A stretch of DNA of 64,000 nt from CAZUHB01 sp964620445 (GCA_964620445.1 CAZUHB010000003.1:62001-126000); one strand, 5' to 3'; shown: positions 1 to 9,271, counted from the first letter of the stretch. A program made the numbers and translations. Notes: generated by a model from the sequence alone, not told the origin.

Positions 1-200
1 CGATCAAGGTACGCACCGACACGAGAACCTACAGAGCCAAGACAGACCAAAAAGGCCTGGCCCAGATCGAGCGCATCCCACCCGGGGCCTATGAACTCGA
101 AATATCCAAATCCCGCTTTGAAACCCAGATCGAAAAGGGTAACGTAACGTCGATCTCCGGGGAGAGGTCATTCGATTTCAGCCTGGAAATGAAAAAGTAG
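1..200 (+). CDS. C-terminal end of a protein with a carboxypeptidase-regulatory-like beta-sandwich (partial)
   Basis: Only the last 65 or so residues are present; the gene begins before the window and is read from base 3 to a TAG at 198-200. The segment around residues 17-33, with the pattern TDQKGLAQIERIPPGAYELE, is typical of carboxypeptidase-regulatory-like or Cna-B-type folds: a glycine turn, then IPPGxYxLxI. These domains usually sit in secreted or cell-surface proteins. The stop lies only 8 bases before the FabZ-like gene, so the two may be co-transcribed. The rest of the protein is not visible, so no function is assigned. Confidence 0.6.
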   Translation, partial: IKVRTDTRTYRAKTDQKGLAQIERIPPGAYELEISKSRFETQIEKGNVTSISGERSFDFSLEMKK

Positions 201-208
201 GAAGCACA

Positions 209-688
209 ATGCCTGTCAAGATGATTGTGGAGCCGAGCGAAATCGACAGGAGTAAGGTCCTTCTCGACCGCGAGCAGATCAAAACCTACCTGCAACAGCG
301 CCACGAGATGCTTTTTCTCGACTCCGTGCTCGAGTTCGACAGAGAGAGGGGATTCGCCGTGGGCACCAAGAAGGTGCGCGACGACGAATTCTGGGTAAGG
401 GGACACATACCCGGACGACCCGTCATGCCCGGTGTCCTCGTCATCGAAACCGCGGCGCAACTGGCCACGGTCCACGCCAAGCTGATCCGCGAGGAGCTGA
501 CGGAGAGCTTTGTGGGATTCGGCGGGGTGAACAATGTCAAGTTCCGCGGACAGATCTTGCCCGGCGACGAGTTGATCATGGTGACCCGCCTCCTCAAGAT
601 GCGGACGAGATTCTTCATCATGGAGTGCCAGGGATTGGTAAAAAACGACGCCGTCTTCGAGGGCACCGTCAGCGGAATGCGGATATGA
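209..688 (+). CDS. FabZ/FabA-type 3-hydroxyacyl-ACP dehydratase (hotdog fold)
   Basis: A 159-residue protein of the size of FabZ. The active-site signature is clear: His66 in GHIPGRPVMPG and Glu80 in the following ETAAQ helix match the catalytic His and Glu of FabZ (GHFPxxPVMPGVLxxEAxAQ). An upstream RHEMLFLDSVLEF segment matches the PHRxPFLLVDRV strand of the family. Such enzymes dehydrate 3-hydroxyacyl-ACP in the cytosol during fatty acid elongation. The N-terminus (about 20 residues) is longer than in E. coli FabZ. No other fab gene is adjacent, so a specialised lipid or polyketide role is also possible. It starts with ATG 8 bases after the preceding gene and is followed by a good terminator. 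Confidence 0.82.
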   Translation: MPVKMIVEPSEIDRSKVLLDREQIKTYLQQRHEMLFLDSVLEFDRERGFAVGTKKVRDDEFWVRGHIPGRPVMPGVLVIETAAQLATVHAKLIREELTESFVGFGGVNNVKFRGQILPGDELIMVTRLLKMRTRFFIMECQGLVKNDAVFEGTVSGMRI

Positions 689-712
689 TCGTATTGAGAG
701 GCAAAAGACAAA

Positions 713-742
713 AAAAAACGGATTCTTGCGAATCCGTTTTTT
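713..742 (+). terminator. Rho-independent terminator after the FabZ-like gene
   Basis: A perfect 13 bp inverted repeat (713-725 with 730-742) closes on a 4-base TTGC loop. Its 3' arm ends in six T residues, preceded on the other arm by A residues. It lies 24 bases after the stop of the dehydratase gene. The A-rich and T-rich ends mean it could work in both directions. Confidence 0.8.
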
Positions 743-1097
743 GGCGACCCCTGAAGAGGCTACTTACACAATGCAATGGGCACCCTTCTCATCACATCAA
801 TTTTGAGCTCTCCAGGGAATCTTGAAACTGTATTAAAGAGCTGGTTTTCTTTTACAACAAATGGCGTTCCAACAAACCTGGCTCGCTTGAAATTTACACC
901 ATCATTTTGGTGTCCAAGGAGTTTTGGCGCTCGGACGGTCCAGGATGTCCGTTTTGGGGCCCAAATTAGAACGATCGATTTTCGATCTGACCACGGTGAC
1001 CATCTTGAAGTCCGGCCATTCAAGGCTAAGATAGGCCGGTCAGATGGGCAAAAAAAAACCCGGCGTGCCAGATCGGCACTATCGACTGTGAAACATT
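743..1097 (+). other. Intergenic region without a recognisable gene
   Basis: About 350 bases between the FabZ-like gene and lgt. Open frames exist on both strands (760-1023 minus, 776-1306 plus), but neither resembles a known protein, neither has a convincing ribosome site, and the plus-strand one runs deep into lgt in the wrong frame. The stretch around 830-900 is more AT-rich than the flanks. A 5 bp stem-loop, GTGCC/GGCAC, at 1067-1081 follows a nine-A run. This region should contain the lgt promoter. I see no other supportable feature. Confidence 0.4.
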
Positions 1098-1901
1098 ATG
1101 CATCCAATACTTATCAAAGATTTCTTCATAAACATCCACACTTACGGGGTCATGGTGGCTCTTGGCTTTCTGGCCGGATATTTCTGGATGCACTACTCGG
1201 CCCGAAAAGTGGGCGACGATCCCAACAAGATCGCCGACATCTCGCTGTGGGTGCTCATCTCGGGCGTCGTCGGTGCCAGACTTCTTTTCGTATTGATCAA
1301 GTTTGACAGCTTCAAAGACGATCCGATCGCGGCTTTCAAGATCTGGGAAGGCGGCCTTGTCCTTTACGGCGGTATCATCGCGGCGATCCTGGTTGGCATC
1401 TGGCTGATCAGAAAAAGGCGCATGAATCTTTACCGAACAGCCGATGTGGCCATGCCCTGCGTCATGCTCGGCCTCTCCATCGGCCGCTGGGGGTGCCTCA
1501 TGGTCGGATGCTGCTTCGGCCAGGTCGCCGAGGGCCTTCCGTGGGCGATCCACTTTCACGAGGTCGAAGGATCGATGCTCCCCCACAGGTTCTTGGACCA
1601 ACCCCTGCATCCGACGCAGGTCTACATGTCGCTCAATGCACTTCTCATCTTCCTCGTGCTCACCATGGTGCTCAAATGGAGGCGCTTCGAGGGACAGGTG
1701 TTTTATCTCTGTCTCATTCTCTATTCCATCACCCGTTCCACCATCGAGTGTTTCCGGGGAGACAATATCCAGCGCGGCTACTTCGGACCTCTTTCCACCT
1801 CACAGTGGATCAGCATCGGCGTGGCTTCGATCGCGCTCTGGCAGTACGTCTCTCTTCATCGTAAGGCAACCAAGAGTGGCGCTTCCAAGCAGCAAAATTG
1901 A
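1098..1901 (+). CDS. lgt: Prolipoprotein diacylglyceryl transferase
   Basis: A 267-residue multi-pass inner-membrane enzyme that moves diacylglyceryl from phosphatidylglycerol to the lipobox cysteine of prolipoproteins, the first step of lipoprotein maturation. Visible family marks are an N-terminal IxTYGxMVALGF helix, GGLVLYGG near residue 95-105, and GRWGC near residue 128 followed by a cysteine-containing GCCFG in place of the enterobacterial NGE loop. The C-terminal part has the conserved RxxxEFxRGDN-like motif (RSTIECFRGDN). Length is normal. The many lipoproteins in this window are its expected substrates. The next gene probably starts inside its last codons. Confidence 0.93.
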   Translation: MHPILIKDFFINIHTYGVMVALGFLAGYFWMHYSARKVGDDPNKIADISLWVLISGVVGARLLFVLIKFDSFKDDPIAAFKIWEGGLVLYGGIIAAILVGIWLIRKRRMNLYRTADVAMPCVMLGLSIGRWGCLMVGCCFGQVAEGLPWAIHFHEVEGSMLPHRFLDQPLHPTQVYMSLNALLIFLVLTMVLKWRRFEGQVFYLCLILYSITRSTIECFRGDNIQRGYFGPLSTSQWISIGVASIALWQYVSLHRKATKSGASKQQN

Positions 1902-2892
1902 AACAAAATCCTTGCGACGAACCGCTCCGGGCGAGGATCTGTTCGTCGCCGGTGTCGACGAAGCCGGCTACGGCCCGAAGCTGGGCCCTCTCGTGGTCAC
2001 GCTGTCGGCGTTCCGGACAGGGTCTGCGCCGATCGAGGAAATACTCGAAGGCGTGGTAAAGAAAAAAGCGCCCCTCGACGGGCCCCACGTGGCGGTCGAC
2101 GACTCCAAGAAGATATTCAAGGGCCGCCACCGTTTCGAACAGCTCGAAAAGACGGCCCTCGCTTTCTGGTTCGCCGCGCATGGAAGTTGGCCCGCCACCG
2201 TGGGCGACCTCCTCGAGGGGATCGGCACCGACGATCCCGATCTGCCATCCTGCCCGTGGTACGGATCGGATCCGTCCGCACTCCGGCTCCCGCTGGCCCT
2301 GCGGTCAGACCGGATAGCAAAGAGCGGTGAACTGATCAGAGACGCGCTCGATTTGCGGGGAGCATCATTCCTGGGTTTCCGAAGCCAGGTTGCGACTGCG
2401 CCGCGGTTCAACAGCGGAGTTCTGTCTCTCGAAAACAAGGCAGCTTTTCTGGCTGACCTCGCGCTCCGCTTGGTTCGGTCCTCGCTCTCTGCCGACCTGG
2501 GGCGACCGGCTCTCGTTCTCGTCGACAAGTTGGGGGGCCGCAACCATTATGCACATCTGCTCTCCGCGCATTTTCGAGAGGATTCCTTGTCGGTCCGCGA
2601 GGAGGGTCGCGCGCGCTCCGCATATCGGCTCGGCGACGGCGACGATCGGATCGAGATCCGCTTCGATCGTTCGGGCGACGAACTCCACCTTCCCGTGGCT
2701 CTCTCTTCGATTTTCTGTAAATACGTCCGTGAAATCTTCATGACTCTTTTCAATCGTTTTTGGACAGCGATGATCCCGGGACTTCGCCCCACAGCAGGCT
2801 ATCCGACCGATGCCAAACGTTTCTTGAGCGATCTGGGCACCGTGGCGACCGGGTCGGGAATCGATCCGGAAAAGTTCGTTCGGATCCGATAA
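1876..2892 (+). CDS. Divergent RNase HII-like protein
   Basis: About 338 residues, longer than typical RNase HII (about 200-260). The start shows the RNase HII core: VAGVDEAGYGPKLGPLVV keeps the first catalytic Asp-Glu pair. It is followed by VDDSKK (family DSKKL), VLVDKLGGRNHY (third acidic residue), an ALSSIFCKYVRE helix corresponding to AxASIxAKVxRD, and a final GYPTDAKRFL (GYGTxxH). These elements suggest cleavage of RNA in RNA/DNA hybrids, but the GYGP turn and a 100-residue central insertion are unusual. The start is uncertain: GTG at 1876 overlaps lgt by 26 bases and has a weak AAGG upstream; TTG at 1912 is the alternative. Confidence 0.68.
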   Translation: MALPSSKIETKSLRRTAPGEDLFVAGVDEAGYGPKLGPLVVTLSAFRTGSAPIEEILEGVVKKKAPLDGPHVAVDDSKKIFKGRHRFEQLEKTALAFWFAAHGSWPATVGDLLEGIGTDDPDLPSCPWYGSDPSALRLPLALRSDRIAKSGELIRDALDLRGASFLGFRSQVATAPRFNSGVLSLENKAAFLADLALRLVRSSLSADLGRPALVLVDKLGGRNHYAHLLSAHFREDSLSVREEGRARSAYRLGDGDDRIEIRFDRSGDELHLPVALSSIFCKYVREIFMTLFNRFWTAMIPGLRPTAGYPTDAKRFLSDLGTVATGSGIDPEKFVRIR

Positions 2893-2966
2893 ACCGCATC
2901 GAAAAATTATGGCCAAGCTGGGCCGGCTCGTTTCGAGTCAGCGCAGAGAAACTACAGGTGACCGTC

Positions 2967-3656
2967 ATGGCAATCCGCCTCATACTGTTCGACCTCGACG
3001 GAACTCTGGTCCACACCGGCGGCGCAGGGCTCAGAGCATTCGATCGCGCGATGGCGATCGAGTTCGATCCCGCAATGAACCTGAAGGTCCTGTCGCCGGC
3101 AGGTATGACCGATCCGGCGATCTTCCGCGAGATCTTCCATCACAATAAAGGCCGGCTCCCGACCGAGGGCGAGGAGAACCGTCTCTTTTCCCGCTACCTC
3201 GACTACCTCGACGAAGAGGTTCGGAATTCGGAAGGGTTCCGTGTTCTGCCCGGAGTGAGGGAGTTGCTCGACGACTTGTCGTCGAGAGATGACTTTCTTC
3301 TCGGGCTGGGAACGGGCAACATGGAGAATGGAGCACGGATCAAGCTGGAAAGGCCCGGCCTCGACCGCTACTTTTTGTACGGGGGCTACGGTTCGGATTC
3401 AGCGGACAGACCTGGACTTCTCGCCAAGGCTGTAGAACGGGGTACGGCCCTGGCCGGCAGTTCCGCATCGATCGACGCTGTTTTCGTGGTCGGCGATACA
3501 CCACGGGACGTTGCTGCAGGGAAGGCGATCAGCGCCTTGACCCTTGCCGTGGCCAGCGGCCCCCACGAGCTGGCCGAATTGAACGATACAGGGGCCGACC
3601 TGACCGTGTCGGACCTGACCGACCGCGAGATGCTCGTGAACTGGTTTCTTTCATGA
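2967..3656 (+). CDS. HAD-family hydrolase (phosphoglycolate phosphatase-like)
   Basis: 229 residues. Motif I is DLDGT with nucleophile Asp9 and acid/base Asp11. The cap helices follow. Motif II is at LGLGTGN, and motif IV is at VFVVGDTPRDVAAG, so all HAD catalytic elements are present. The size and C1 cap fit the Gph/PGP subgroup, which hydrolyses small phosphate monoesters such as 2-phosphoglycolate; the real substrate cannot be read from sequence. I chose the ATG at 2967 because the conserved domain starts immediately after it; an in-frame GTG at 2958 is possible. Its stop overlaps the next start (ATGA at 3653), so it is translationally coupled to the E1-like gene. Confidence 0.85.
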   Translation: MAIRLILFDLDGTLVHTGGAGLRAFDRAMAIEFDPAMNLKVLSPAGMTDPAIFREIFHHNKGRLPTEGEENRLFSRYLDYLDEEVRNSEGFRVLPGVRELLDDLSSRDDFLLGLGTGNMENGARIKLERPGLDRYFLYGGYGSDSADRPGLLAKAVERGTALAGSSASIDAVFVVGDTPRDVAAGKAISALTLAVASGPHELAELNDTGADLTVSDLTDREMLVNWFLS

Positions 3657-4669
3657 ATATTGATCGATACCAACGCCAAATCCAGTTCGAACCGATCGGC
3701 GAAGCAGGACAGAGGAGAATTCGAAAGAGCACCCTCTTTCTTGCCGGCTGCGGCGCTACGGGTTCGGTGATCGCCGCCCACTTGGTACGCGCCGGGATGG
3801 GACGGATCATCCTGTGCGATCGGGATATCGTGGAACTCACCAACCTGCCGCGCCAGAGCCTGTTCGACCACGACGATGCCCTGAACGGCCGCCCCAAGGC
3901 CGAGGCGGCCGCGGAGCGTCTCCGGCGTATCAATCCCGATGTGGTCGTGGAACCCCACGCTGTTGATATCGGACCCCAAAACGTGGAACGGCTGATCGAG
4001 GGCGCGGATTTCGTGGCAGACGGCTCGGACAATTTTGCCCTCCGTTTTCTCATCAACGATGCAGCTCTCAAACTCGGGATCCCCTGGGTCTACACGGGCG
4101 TAATCGCCGCCACGGGCCACACGATGACGATCGCGGCTGCTGGACGCCCCTGTCTGCGTTGCTTCATCGATTCTCCGCCTCCGCCCGGATCGATCGACAC
4201 TTGCGCCACGGCAGGAGTGATCGGACCGGCGGTCGGGGTCATGGGTTCCCTGGCCGCCTCCGAGATCCTCCGGATCGCGGCCGGTCAGCCGGCACGCGGC
4301 ACAGGGATCCTCACGGTCGTCGATGTCTGGAACAATCACCACCGCCTCGTCGAGGTCGAGGCCGATCCTCGATGCGCGGCATGCGGCAAGGGGCGTTTCG
4401 ATTTTCTCGGCGGACGAATGGCGGCGCGGGCCTCGGTCCTCTGCGGCACGGACTCGGTCCAGATCGCACCGCCCGAGGGAGGGAGTCGACTTTCATTCGA
4501 CGATTTGGCTGCCAGGCTGTCTAAATCGGGACAGGTCATCAGTGGAGAGTTTCATTTGAGGTTTGTGCGCCCTCCGCTGACCATGACGATCTTCAGAGAC
4601 GCACGGATCATCGTCTCCGGCACGAACGATCCTGCGCGGGCGAGGGCTTTCGTGGATAAACACATCTGA
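3653..4669 (+). CDS. ThiF/MoeB/HesA-family ubiquitin-like-protein activating enzyme (E1-like)
   Basis: 338 residues. The N-terminus RYQRQIQFEPIGEAGQ is the family opening. The nucleotide loop GCGATG is at residues 32-37, followed by DRDIVELTNLPRQ (ATP-binding Arg/Gln). The likely catalytic Cys lies in TCATAGVIGPAVG, and two CxxC pairs (CLRC, CAAC) form the zinc site. Such enzymes adenylate the C-terminal Gly-Gly of ThiS, MoaD or related sulfur carriers for thiamine, molybdopterin or cysteine synthesis. A C-terminal 80-residue domain ending in an RIIVSGTNDPARA motif is seen in many stand-alone bacterial members. No carrier protein gene is nearby, so the partner is unknown. It overlaps the HAD gene by 4 bases. 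Confidence 0.88.
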   Translation: MNIDRYQRQIQFEPIGEAGQRRIRKSTLFLAGCGATGSVIAAHLVRAGMGRIILCDRDIVELTNLPRQSLFDHDDALNGRPKAEAAAERLRRINPDVVVEPHAVDIGPQNVERLIEGADFVADGSDNFALRFLINDAALKLGIPWVYTGVIAATGHTMTIAAAGRPCLRCFIDSPPPPGSIDTCATAGVIGPAVGVMGSLAASEILRIAAGQPARGTGILTVVDVWNNHHRLVEVEADPRCAACGKGRFDFLGGRMAARASVLCGTDSVQIAPPEGGSRLSFDDLAARLSKSGQVISGEFHLRFVRPPLTMTIFRDARIIVSGTNDPARARAFVDKHI

Positions 4670-4729
4670 CTCCCCGCGGGCCGGTTGCGCAGCACATGAA
4701 ACAAGTACAGTAGAGGAAAGGCTAGAGGA

Positions 4730-5779
<1,050 letters not shown>

Positions 5780-5856
5780 AGCGCGGCCGGAAACGAGATC
5801 AGAGGATCCATGGAAATTTTCCGTCCAAAAATGGGACTACCTCCAGTACAAACCTT

Positions 5857-5885
5857 TTGCGGTGACATCTGGTTTGTGTTAAAAG
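5857..5885 (+). promoter_or_regulatory. Possible sigma-70 promoter of the tRNA gene
   Basis: TTGCGG and TAAAAG separated by 17 bases, about 60 bases before the tRNA. The match to the consensus is only moderate, and it is assigned mainly from position. Confidence 0.3.
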
Positions 5886-5944
5886 AAGCCCCTTCTTTGC
5901 CGCTCGCTCCCACGGGCGGCCATGAAGCAGCTCTCGAAAAATCA

Positions 5945-6019
5945 GCCAGGGTAGCTCAACGGTAGAGCACGGCTTTCGTAAAGCTGAGGTTGTCGGTTCA
6001 ATTCCGATCCCTGGCTCCA
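5945..6019 (+). tRNA. tRNA-Thr, anticodon CGT
   Basis: The cloverleaf folds completely. Acceptor stem GCCAGGG (5945-5951) pairs with CCCTGGC (6009-6015). D stem GCTC/GAGC spans 5954-5968. The anticodon stem is 5970-5974 with 5982-5986, and the loop TTCGTAA places CGT at 34-36, reading ACG (threonine). The T stem is 5992-5996 with 6004-6008, closing the loop TTCAATT. CCA is encoded at 6017-6019. A terminator follows directly. Confidence 0.95.
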
Positions 6020-6028
6020 AAAATAAAA

Positions 6029-6060
6029 GAGGGCGCCTGATTTGCAGGCGCCCTCTTTTT
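6029..6060 (+). terminator. Bidirectional rho-independent terminator after tRNA-Thr
   Basis: A perfect 11 bp GC-rich inverted repeat (6029-6039 with 6045-6055), 5-base loop, followed by T residues on the plus strand and preceded by A residues. It can therefore end both the tRNA transcript and the convergent minus-strand HEAT gene, which stops at 6102. Confidence 0.9.
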
Positions 6061-6101
6061 TGTACGTGATTCCTATCGCGTGTGTCCGCGCGATCGAATC
6101 G

Positions 6102-8216
6102 CTACTGAATCCGGTTGGCCAGCAGGATGTCTTTCAGCGCTTCGTTTTCCATGTCAACAGCCTTGCCCACGGCTTCGGCCGCCGCGAGCCTGAGACCGGC
6201 ATCGTCGCCGCCGATAGCTTCCTGCAGCGCCGCCATGACGTCGCCGTCAGGAGACGCTTCGCCCGTGGCATAAATCGAACCGAGCGCCTTGGCAGCCGCG
6301 ATCCTGACTTCTGACGAAGCGGATATGTCGGCAAAGACCTGAGCCACCGTCTCGAGCGCCACCCGGCTTCCGATCTTGGCCAACGCATCGAGAACGGGCA
6401 CCTTGACCTCGTCCGGTTTGCTGAGAGCCTGGATCAAGTCCTCCTCGACGCCGCTGAGCGCGCTACCGTCGAGTGAAGCCAACGATTGGGCCGCCTTGAC
6501 GGAGAGGGCGAGCGCCTGCTGGCGGGCATCATTCAGATCGCCAGCCGAATCACGAGCGACTGCAAGAAAAGCTTCGCTGCCCACCTCGGAATCGGTCAAA
6601 AAGCCTGCCACCTTTCCTTCCCAGAGTCCCTTGACACCTTCCATCTCGTCATTGCCTGCAAGAAGCAGAACGGGCGTCTCCGAACCTGGTCCGCTGCCCA
6701 GTTCGTAAATGATGCTGTCGACGGTCAAATCCTTGAGGCTCGACCGGACGATCACGAGATCCTTGGGAGGGAATTCCTTGGTCCGCACGAGACCTTCCGC
6801 TCCGGTCGAGGACCCCACGGCGAAGAAACCATTGTCATTCAGACCGGCAAGCAGCGCGTTACGCGTCTCGGAGTTGTCGTCCACGACGAGCACCTGCTGG
6901 ACGCTCGATTCACGCAGCGCCTTCGAGGCCACCCAGACCACTTCTTCATCGACAAAGCCGTTTCCGATCGCGGCAAAAGCGGCCTTGTATTTGACCTGCT
7001 TGTCGCCCGAGTCGTAAGCGAGGAGCAGAGCGTCCCGATCGAAGGATCCGATCTCGCCGAGAACATCGATGATCTCTATCGCGGCCAGATAAAGTCCGCT
7101 GTCGATGGCCATCGCAAGAGCCTCGAGAAGCCTGTCCGGGCCGCAAAGCGCGAGAAGAGCGTTCGCCTTGGCGATGCTTTCTGCCGCGAAGGTGGCGGTC
7201 TCGTCGTCCTCGTCGATTTCCATGCTATGGATCTCGGCGAGTTGCGAGGCATAGACCAGGCCGAGGAGCATCACGGCCTTCACATTGCCGGAATCGCATT
7301 CGAGTGCGGCGTAGCACGCGTCTTCGGCGAGTTCGAGACCGCGCAGTCCGGGAACGGCGGGGAGCTTCTTGAGCTCGCCATCATCCCATTTCCAGATCAC
7401 CGCGCTCTTGAGGAAAGGCTTGCACGTTGCGGGACAACCGCTCACGTAGGCTTCGCCCATGTCGCAGAAGAGAAGAGATGGATCGGCGAGTTCGTCGGCG
7501 CTCTTGTTCGCGATCTTCTCGATCGCGTCGGCCGCGACGTTCTTGACGATGTCGCTCGTGTCGGCGTTCGAGTAGAGACTCTTCAGCGCCGGGAGGGCTC
7601 TCCCGTCGCGAATCCGGCCGAGAACCACTGCTGCGTTCTGAACGATCTTGGCATCATCGGAGTTCAACACCTGGATGAGGGGCAGCGTGGCTTCTTCACC
7701 GAGGCGCGAGAGAGCCGCAATCACGTTGACCCTCGCCTCGGTGTCCTCGTTGGCCAGTTCCTTGTAGAGGTATTCGACAGCGTACTCGCCGTGATTCGAT
7801 TCGATTTCAAGCAGGGCCTCTCTGCGCTGCCGGTGATCGCCGGAGACGATCATCTCCGTCAACTCGGCGATGCGGCTTCCGTCCTCCTGCTTCGCTTTGC
7901 GACCCACGCGGGCTTTTTCGATGAAACGCCGCGCCACCGTCTCGAATTCGCCCTCCCTGATCAACATGTCGAGGAAGATCTTGTGTCCTGCCTCTTCCCA
8001 AAAGTAGAAAACTGTTTCGTCAGAGGGATTCTCAGCAAGAAGCGCTTGAAAAGCCTGCAAGGCGGCATCGTACTCGCCCCGGTTGAAAGCGTCCTTTCCC
8101 TGCTCGAAGAGGGCTGTCAGGTCCTCGTCCTGAGCAGAAGCGGAGCTGTTAAAGAAAAAGAATAGGACAGAAAATGACACAACGGCGTAGGTAAGGAGAC
8201 TTCTCCCAGACAACAT
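6102..8216 (-). CDS. Exported TPR/HEAT-repeat protein with an embedded degenerate receiver domain
   Basis: 704 residues. A signal peptide (about residues 1-28, ending SSASAQ) directs it out of the cytoplasm. A TPR-like segment lies at 33-62 (FEQGKDAFNRGEYDAALQAF). HEAT/PBS-lyase-like helical repeats span about 110-245 and again 575-700 (ARVNVIAALSRLGEEA, VRIAAAKALGSI). Between them, about 441-560, is a response-regulator-like domain: VLVVDDN with Asp446-Asp447. Its phosphoacceptor position is Arg491 (DLVIVR) instead of Asp, and the conserved Lys is also lost (FLTDSEV), so it cannot be phosphorylated like a normal receiver. Probably a periplasmic scaffold. The upstream promoter at 8391-8418 is good and the downstream terminator is strong. 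Function unknown. Confidence 0.8.
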   Translation of the reverse strand: MLSGRSLLTYAVVSFSVLFFFFNSSASAQDEDLTALFEQGKDAFNRGEYDAALQAFQALLAENPSDETVFYFWEEAGHKIFLDMLIREGEFETVARRFIEKARVGRKAKQEDGSRIAELTEMIVSGDHRQRREALLEIESNHGEYAVEYLYKELANEDTEARVNVIAALSRLGEEATLPLIQVLNSDDAKIVQNAAVVLGRIRDGRALPALKSLYSNADTSDIVKNVAADAIEKIANKSADELADPSLLFCDMGEAYVSGCPATCKPFLKSAVIWKWDDGELKKLPAVPGLRGLELAEDACYAALECDSGNVKAVMLLGLVYASQLAEIHSMEIDEDDETATFAAESIAKANALLALCGPDRLLEALAMAIDSGLYLAAIEIIDVLGEIGSFDRDALLLAYDSGDKQVKYKAAFAAIGNGFVDEEVVWVASKALRESSVQQVLVVDDNSETRNALLAGLNDNGFFAVGSSTGAEGLVRTKEFPPKDLVIVRSSLKDLTVDSIIYELGSGPGSETPVLLLAGNDEMEGVKGLWEGKVAGFLTDSEVGSEAFLAVARDSAGDLNDARQQALALSVKAAQSLASLDGSALSGVEEDLIQALSKPDEVKVPVLDALAKIGSRVALETVAQVFADISASSEVRIAAAKALGSIYATGEASPDGDVMAALQEAIGGDDAGLRLAAAEAVGKAVDMENEALKDILLANRIQ

Positions 8217-8390
8217 TCGAAACTCCTTCTTAGAGGTCTGCGTGGATATGTAAAGGTGATGTTGGACCCATACGGATTAATTCAAAAAGTTGAAAAACTC
8301 GAGTGGAATACCCGCCAGCCGGACAGGAGTAACAAGTTTTTAACTTTTTACTGTAAAGAACGTTAAGGCGATCCAAATAGGAAATGTGGA

Positions 8391-8418
8391 ATTTTATCAA
8401 AGGCGATTCACAAGTCAA
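8391..8418 (-). promoter_or_regulatory. Sigma-70-type promoter for the HEAT-repeat gene
   Basis: On the minus strand, TTGACT (8418-8413) and TAAAAT (8396-8391) are separated by 16 bases. It lies about 175 bases before the ATG at 8216, in the AT-rich 239 bp gap after the ABC permease gene. This is the best promoter match I found in the window. Confidence 0.6.
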
Positions 8419-8455
8419 GCGAAAAAAACACCTTACGTGGAATTGAGCGACCCGC

Positions 8456-9271
8456 CTATTCGGCGATGTCGGCCCTCTGCAAGGCTTTGTACGCGAGGAA
8501 TATAAAGGTGAGAAAGTAGGCGGTCGGAACCAGGACCGACAGGAGCACGTAACTCGAGCCCGGCACGGAAATGGAGAATCCATAGGCCAGGCTCTTGATC
8601 TGATCGAAATGGATGAAGATGTACTGCGTTGGCATGTAGTGGACATAGGCGCCCATCGGAATCTCGAACACTCTTCTCACACCTTCCAGGATGAGGCCAG
8701 TGCCAGCCGCCCAGGCGATCGCCGTCACGGGGTTGGCGATGAGCACGGAGAAGAGCAGTCCCATGGCGAGCGCCGCCGCGAGTCCCAGAAAGGTAAAGAG
8801 ATAGCAGCGAACGACTCCGAGAGCCATGGACGTTGCCGCGAACTGGGGGCCCTGCAGAGCAGGATCCGCCACATCGCCGAAGGTCCTGCTGATTGCCGCG
8901 AGGGTCACTCCCACGGCCGCGTCCGCGAGGAGAAGGACGAAGAGTACGACCAGCAGCGCACCGACGCGCGCAAAGAGGAAAGCGCCCCGCCCCACCGGTC
9001 TGCTCAGGTGCATGCGCAGAATGCCGCGGCTCCTCTCATTGCTGATCGAAGCGGCCGACAGACAGAGGAGCAGAAACCACCAGAGGACCATCGTCATCGA
9101 TGCGGACTGCGCCAGGTACGCGAAAGCGCTCCCCTTCTCATCGGGCGACATGGGTGCGTGCACGGCGAGTAAAGCAGCCTTGCACAGGACGAGCAAGACC
9201 ACACCGAAAAGGATGGCCGCCCTTTTCTTTCCCAACTTGAAGAGTTCCATGCGGAAAGGCCGGCTCTTCAT
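8456..9271 (-). CDS. ABC-2-type transporter permease
   Basis: 271 residues with about six hydrophobic helices, arranged as in ABC-2 family permeases: a first helix near 18-38, then a pair around 58-80 and 100-130, then three more to the C-terminus. The segment SNERSRGILRMHLSRPVGRGAF (about residues 77-98) is the cytoplasmic coupling loop typical of this family. It would form the membrane part of the exporter whose ATPase is the upstream gene at 9268-10272; the two overlap by 4 bases. Substrate unknown. Confidence 0.82.
   Translation of the reverse strand: MKSRPFRMELFKLGKKRAAILFGVVLLVLCKAALLAVHAPMSPDEKGSAFAYLAQSASMTMVLWWFLLLCLSAASISNERSRGILRMHLSRPVGRGAFLFARVGALLVVLFVLLLADAAVGVTLAAISRTFGDVADPALQGPQFAATSMALGVVRCYLFTFLGLAAALAMGLLFSVLIANPVTAIAWAAGTGLILEGVRRVFEIPMGAYVHYMPTQYIFIHFDQIKSLAYGFSISVPGSSYVLLSVLVPTAYFLTFIFLAYKALQRADIAE

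Noticed and set aside
776..1306. Plus-strand open frame of 176 codons
   Set aside because: It runs into lgt out of frame, has no ribosome site and resembles nothing.
1026..1610. Many long minus-strand frames opposite plus-strand genes
   Set aside because: High GC content makes antisense frames stay open; they carry Arg/Gly/Pro-rich sequence without family motifs.
8230..8646. Minus-strand frame overlapping the ABC permease end
   Set aside because: It spans the promoter region and the 3' end of a real gene in another frame.
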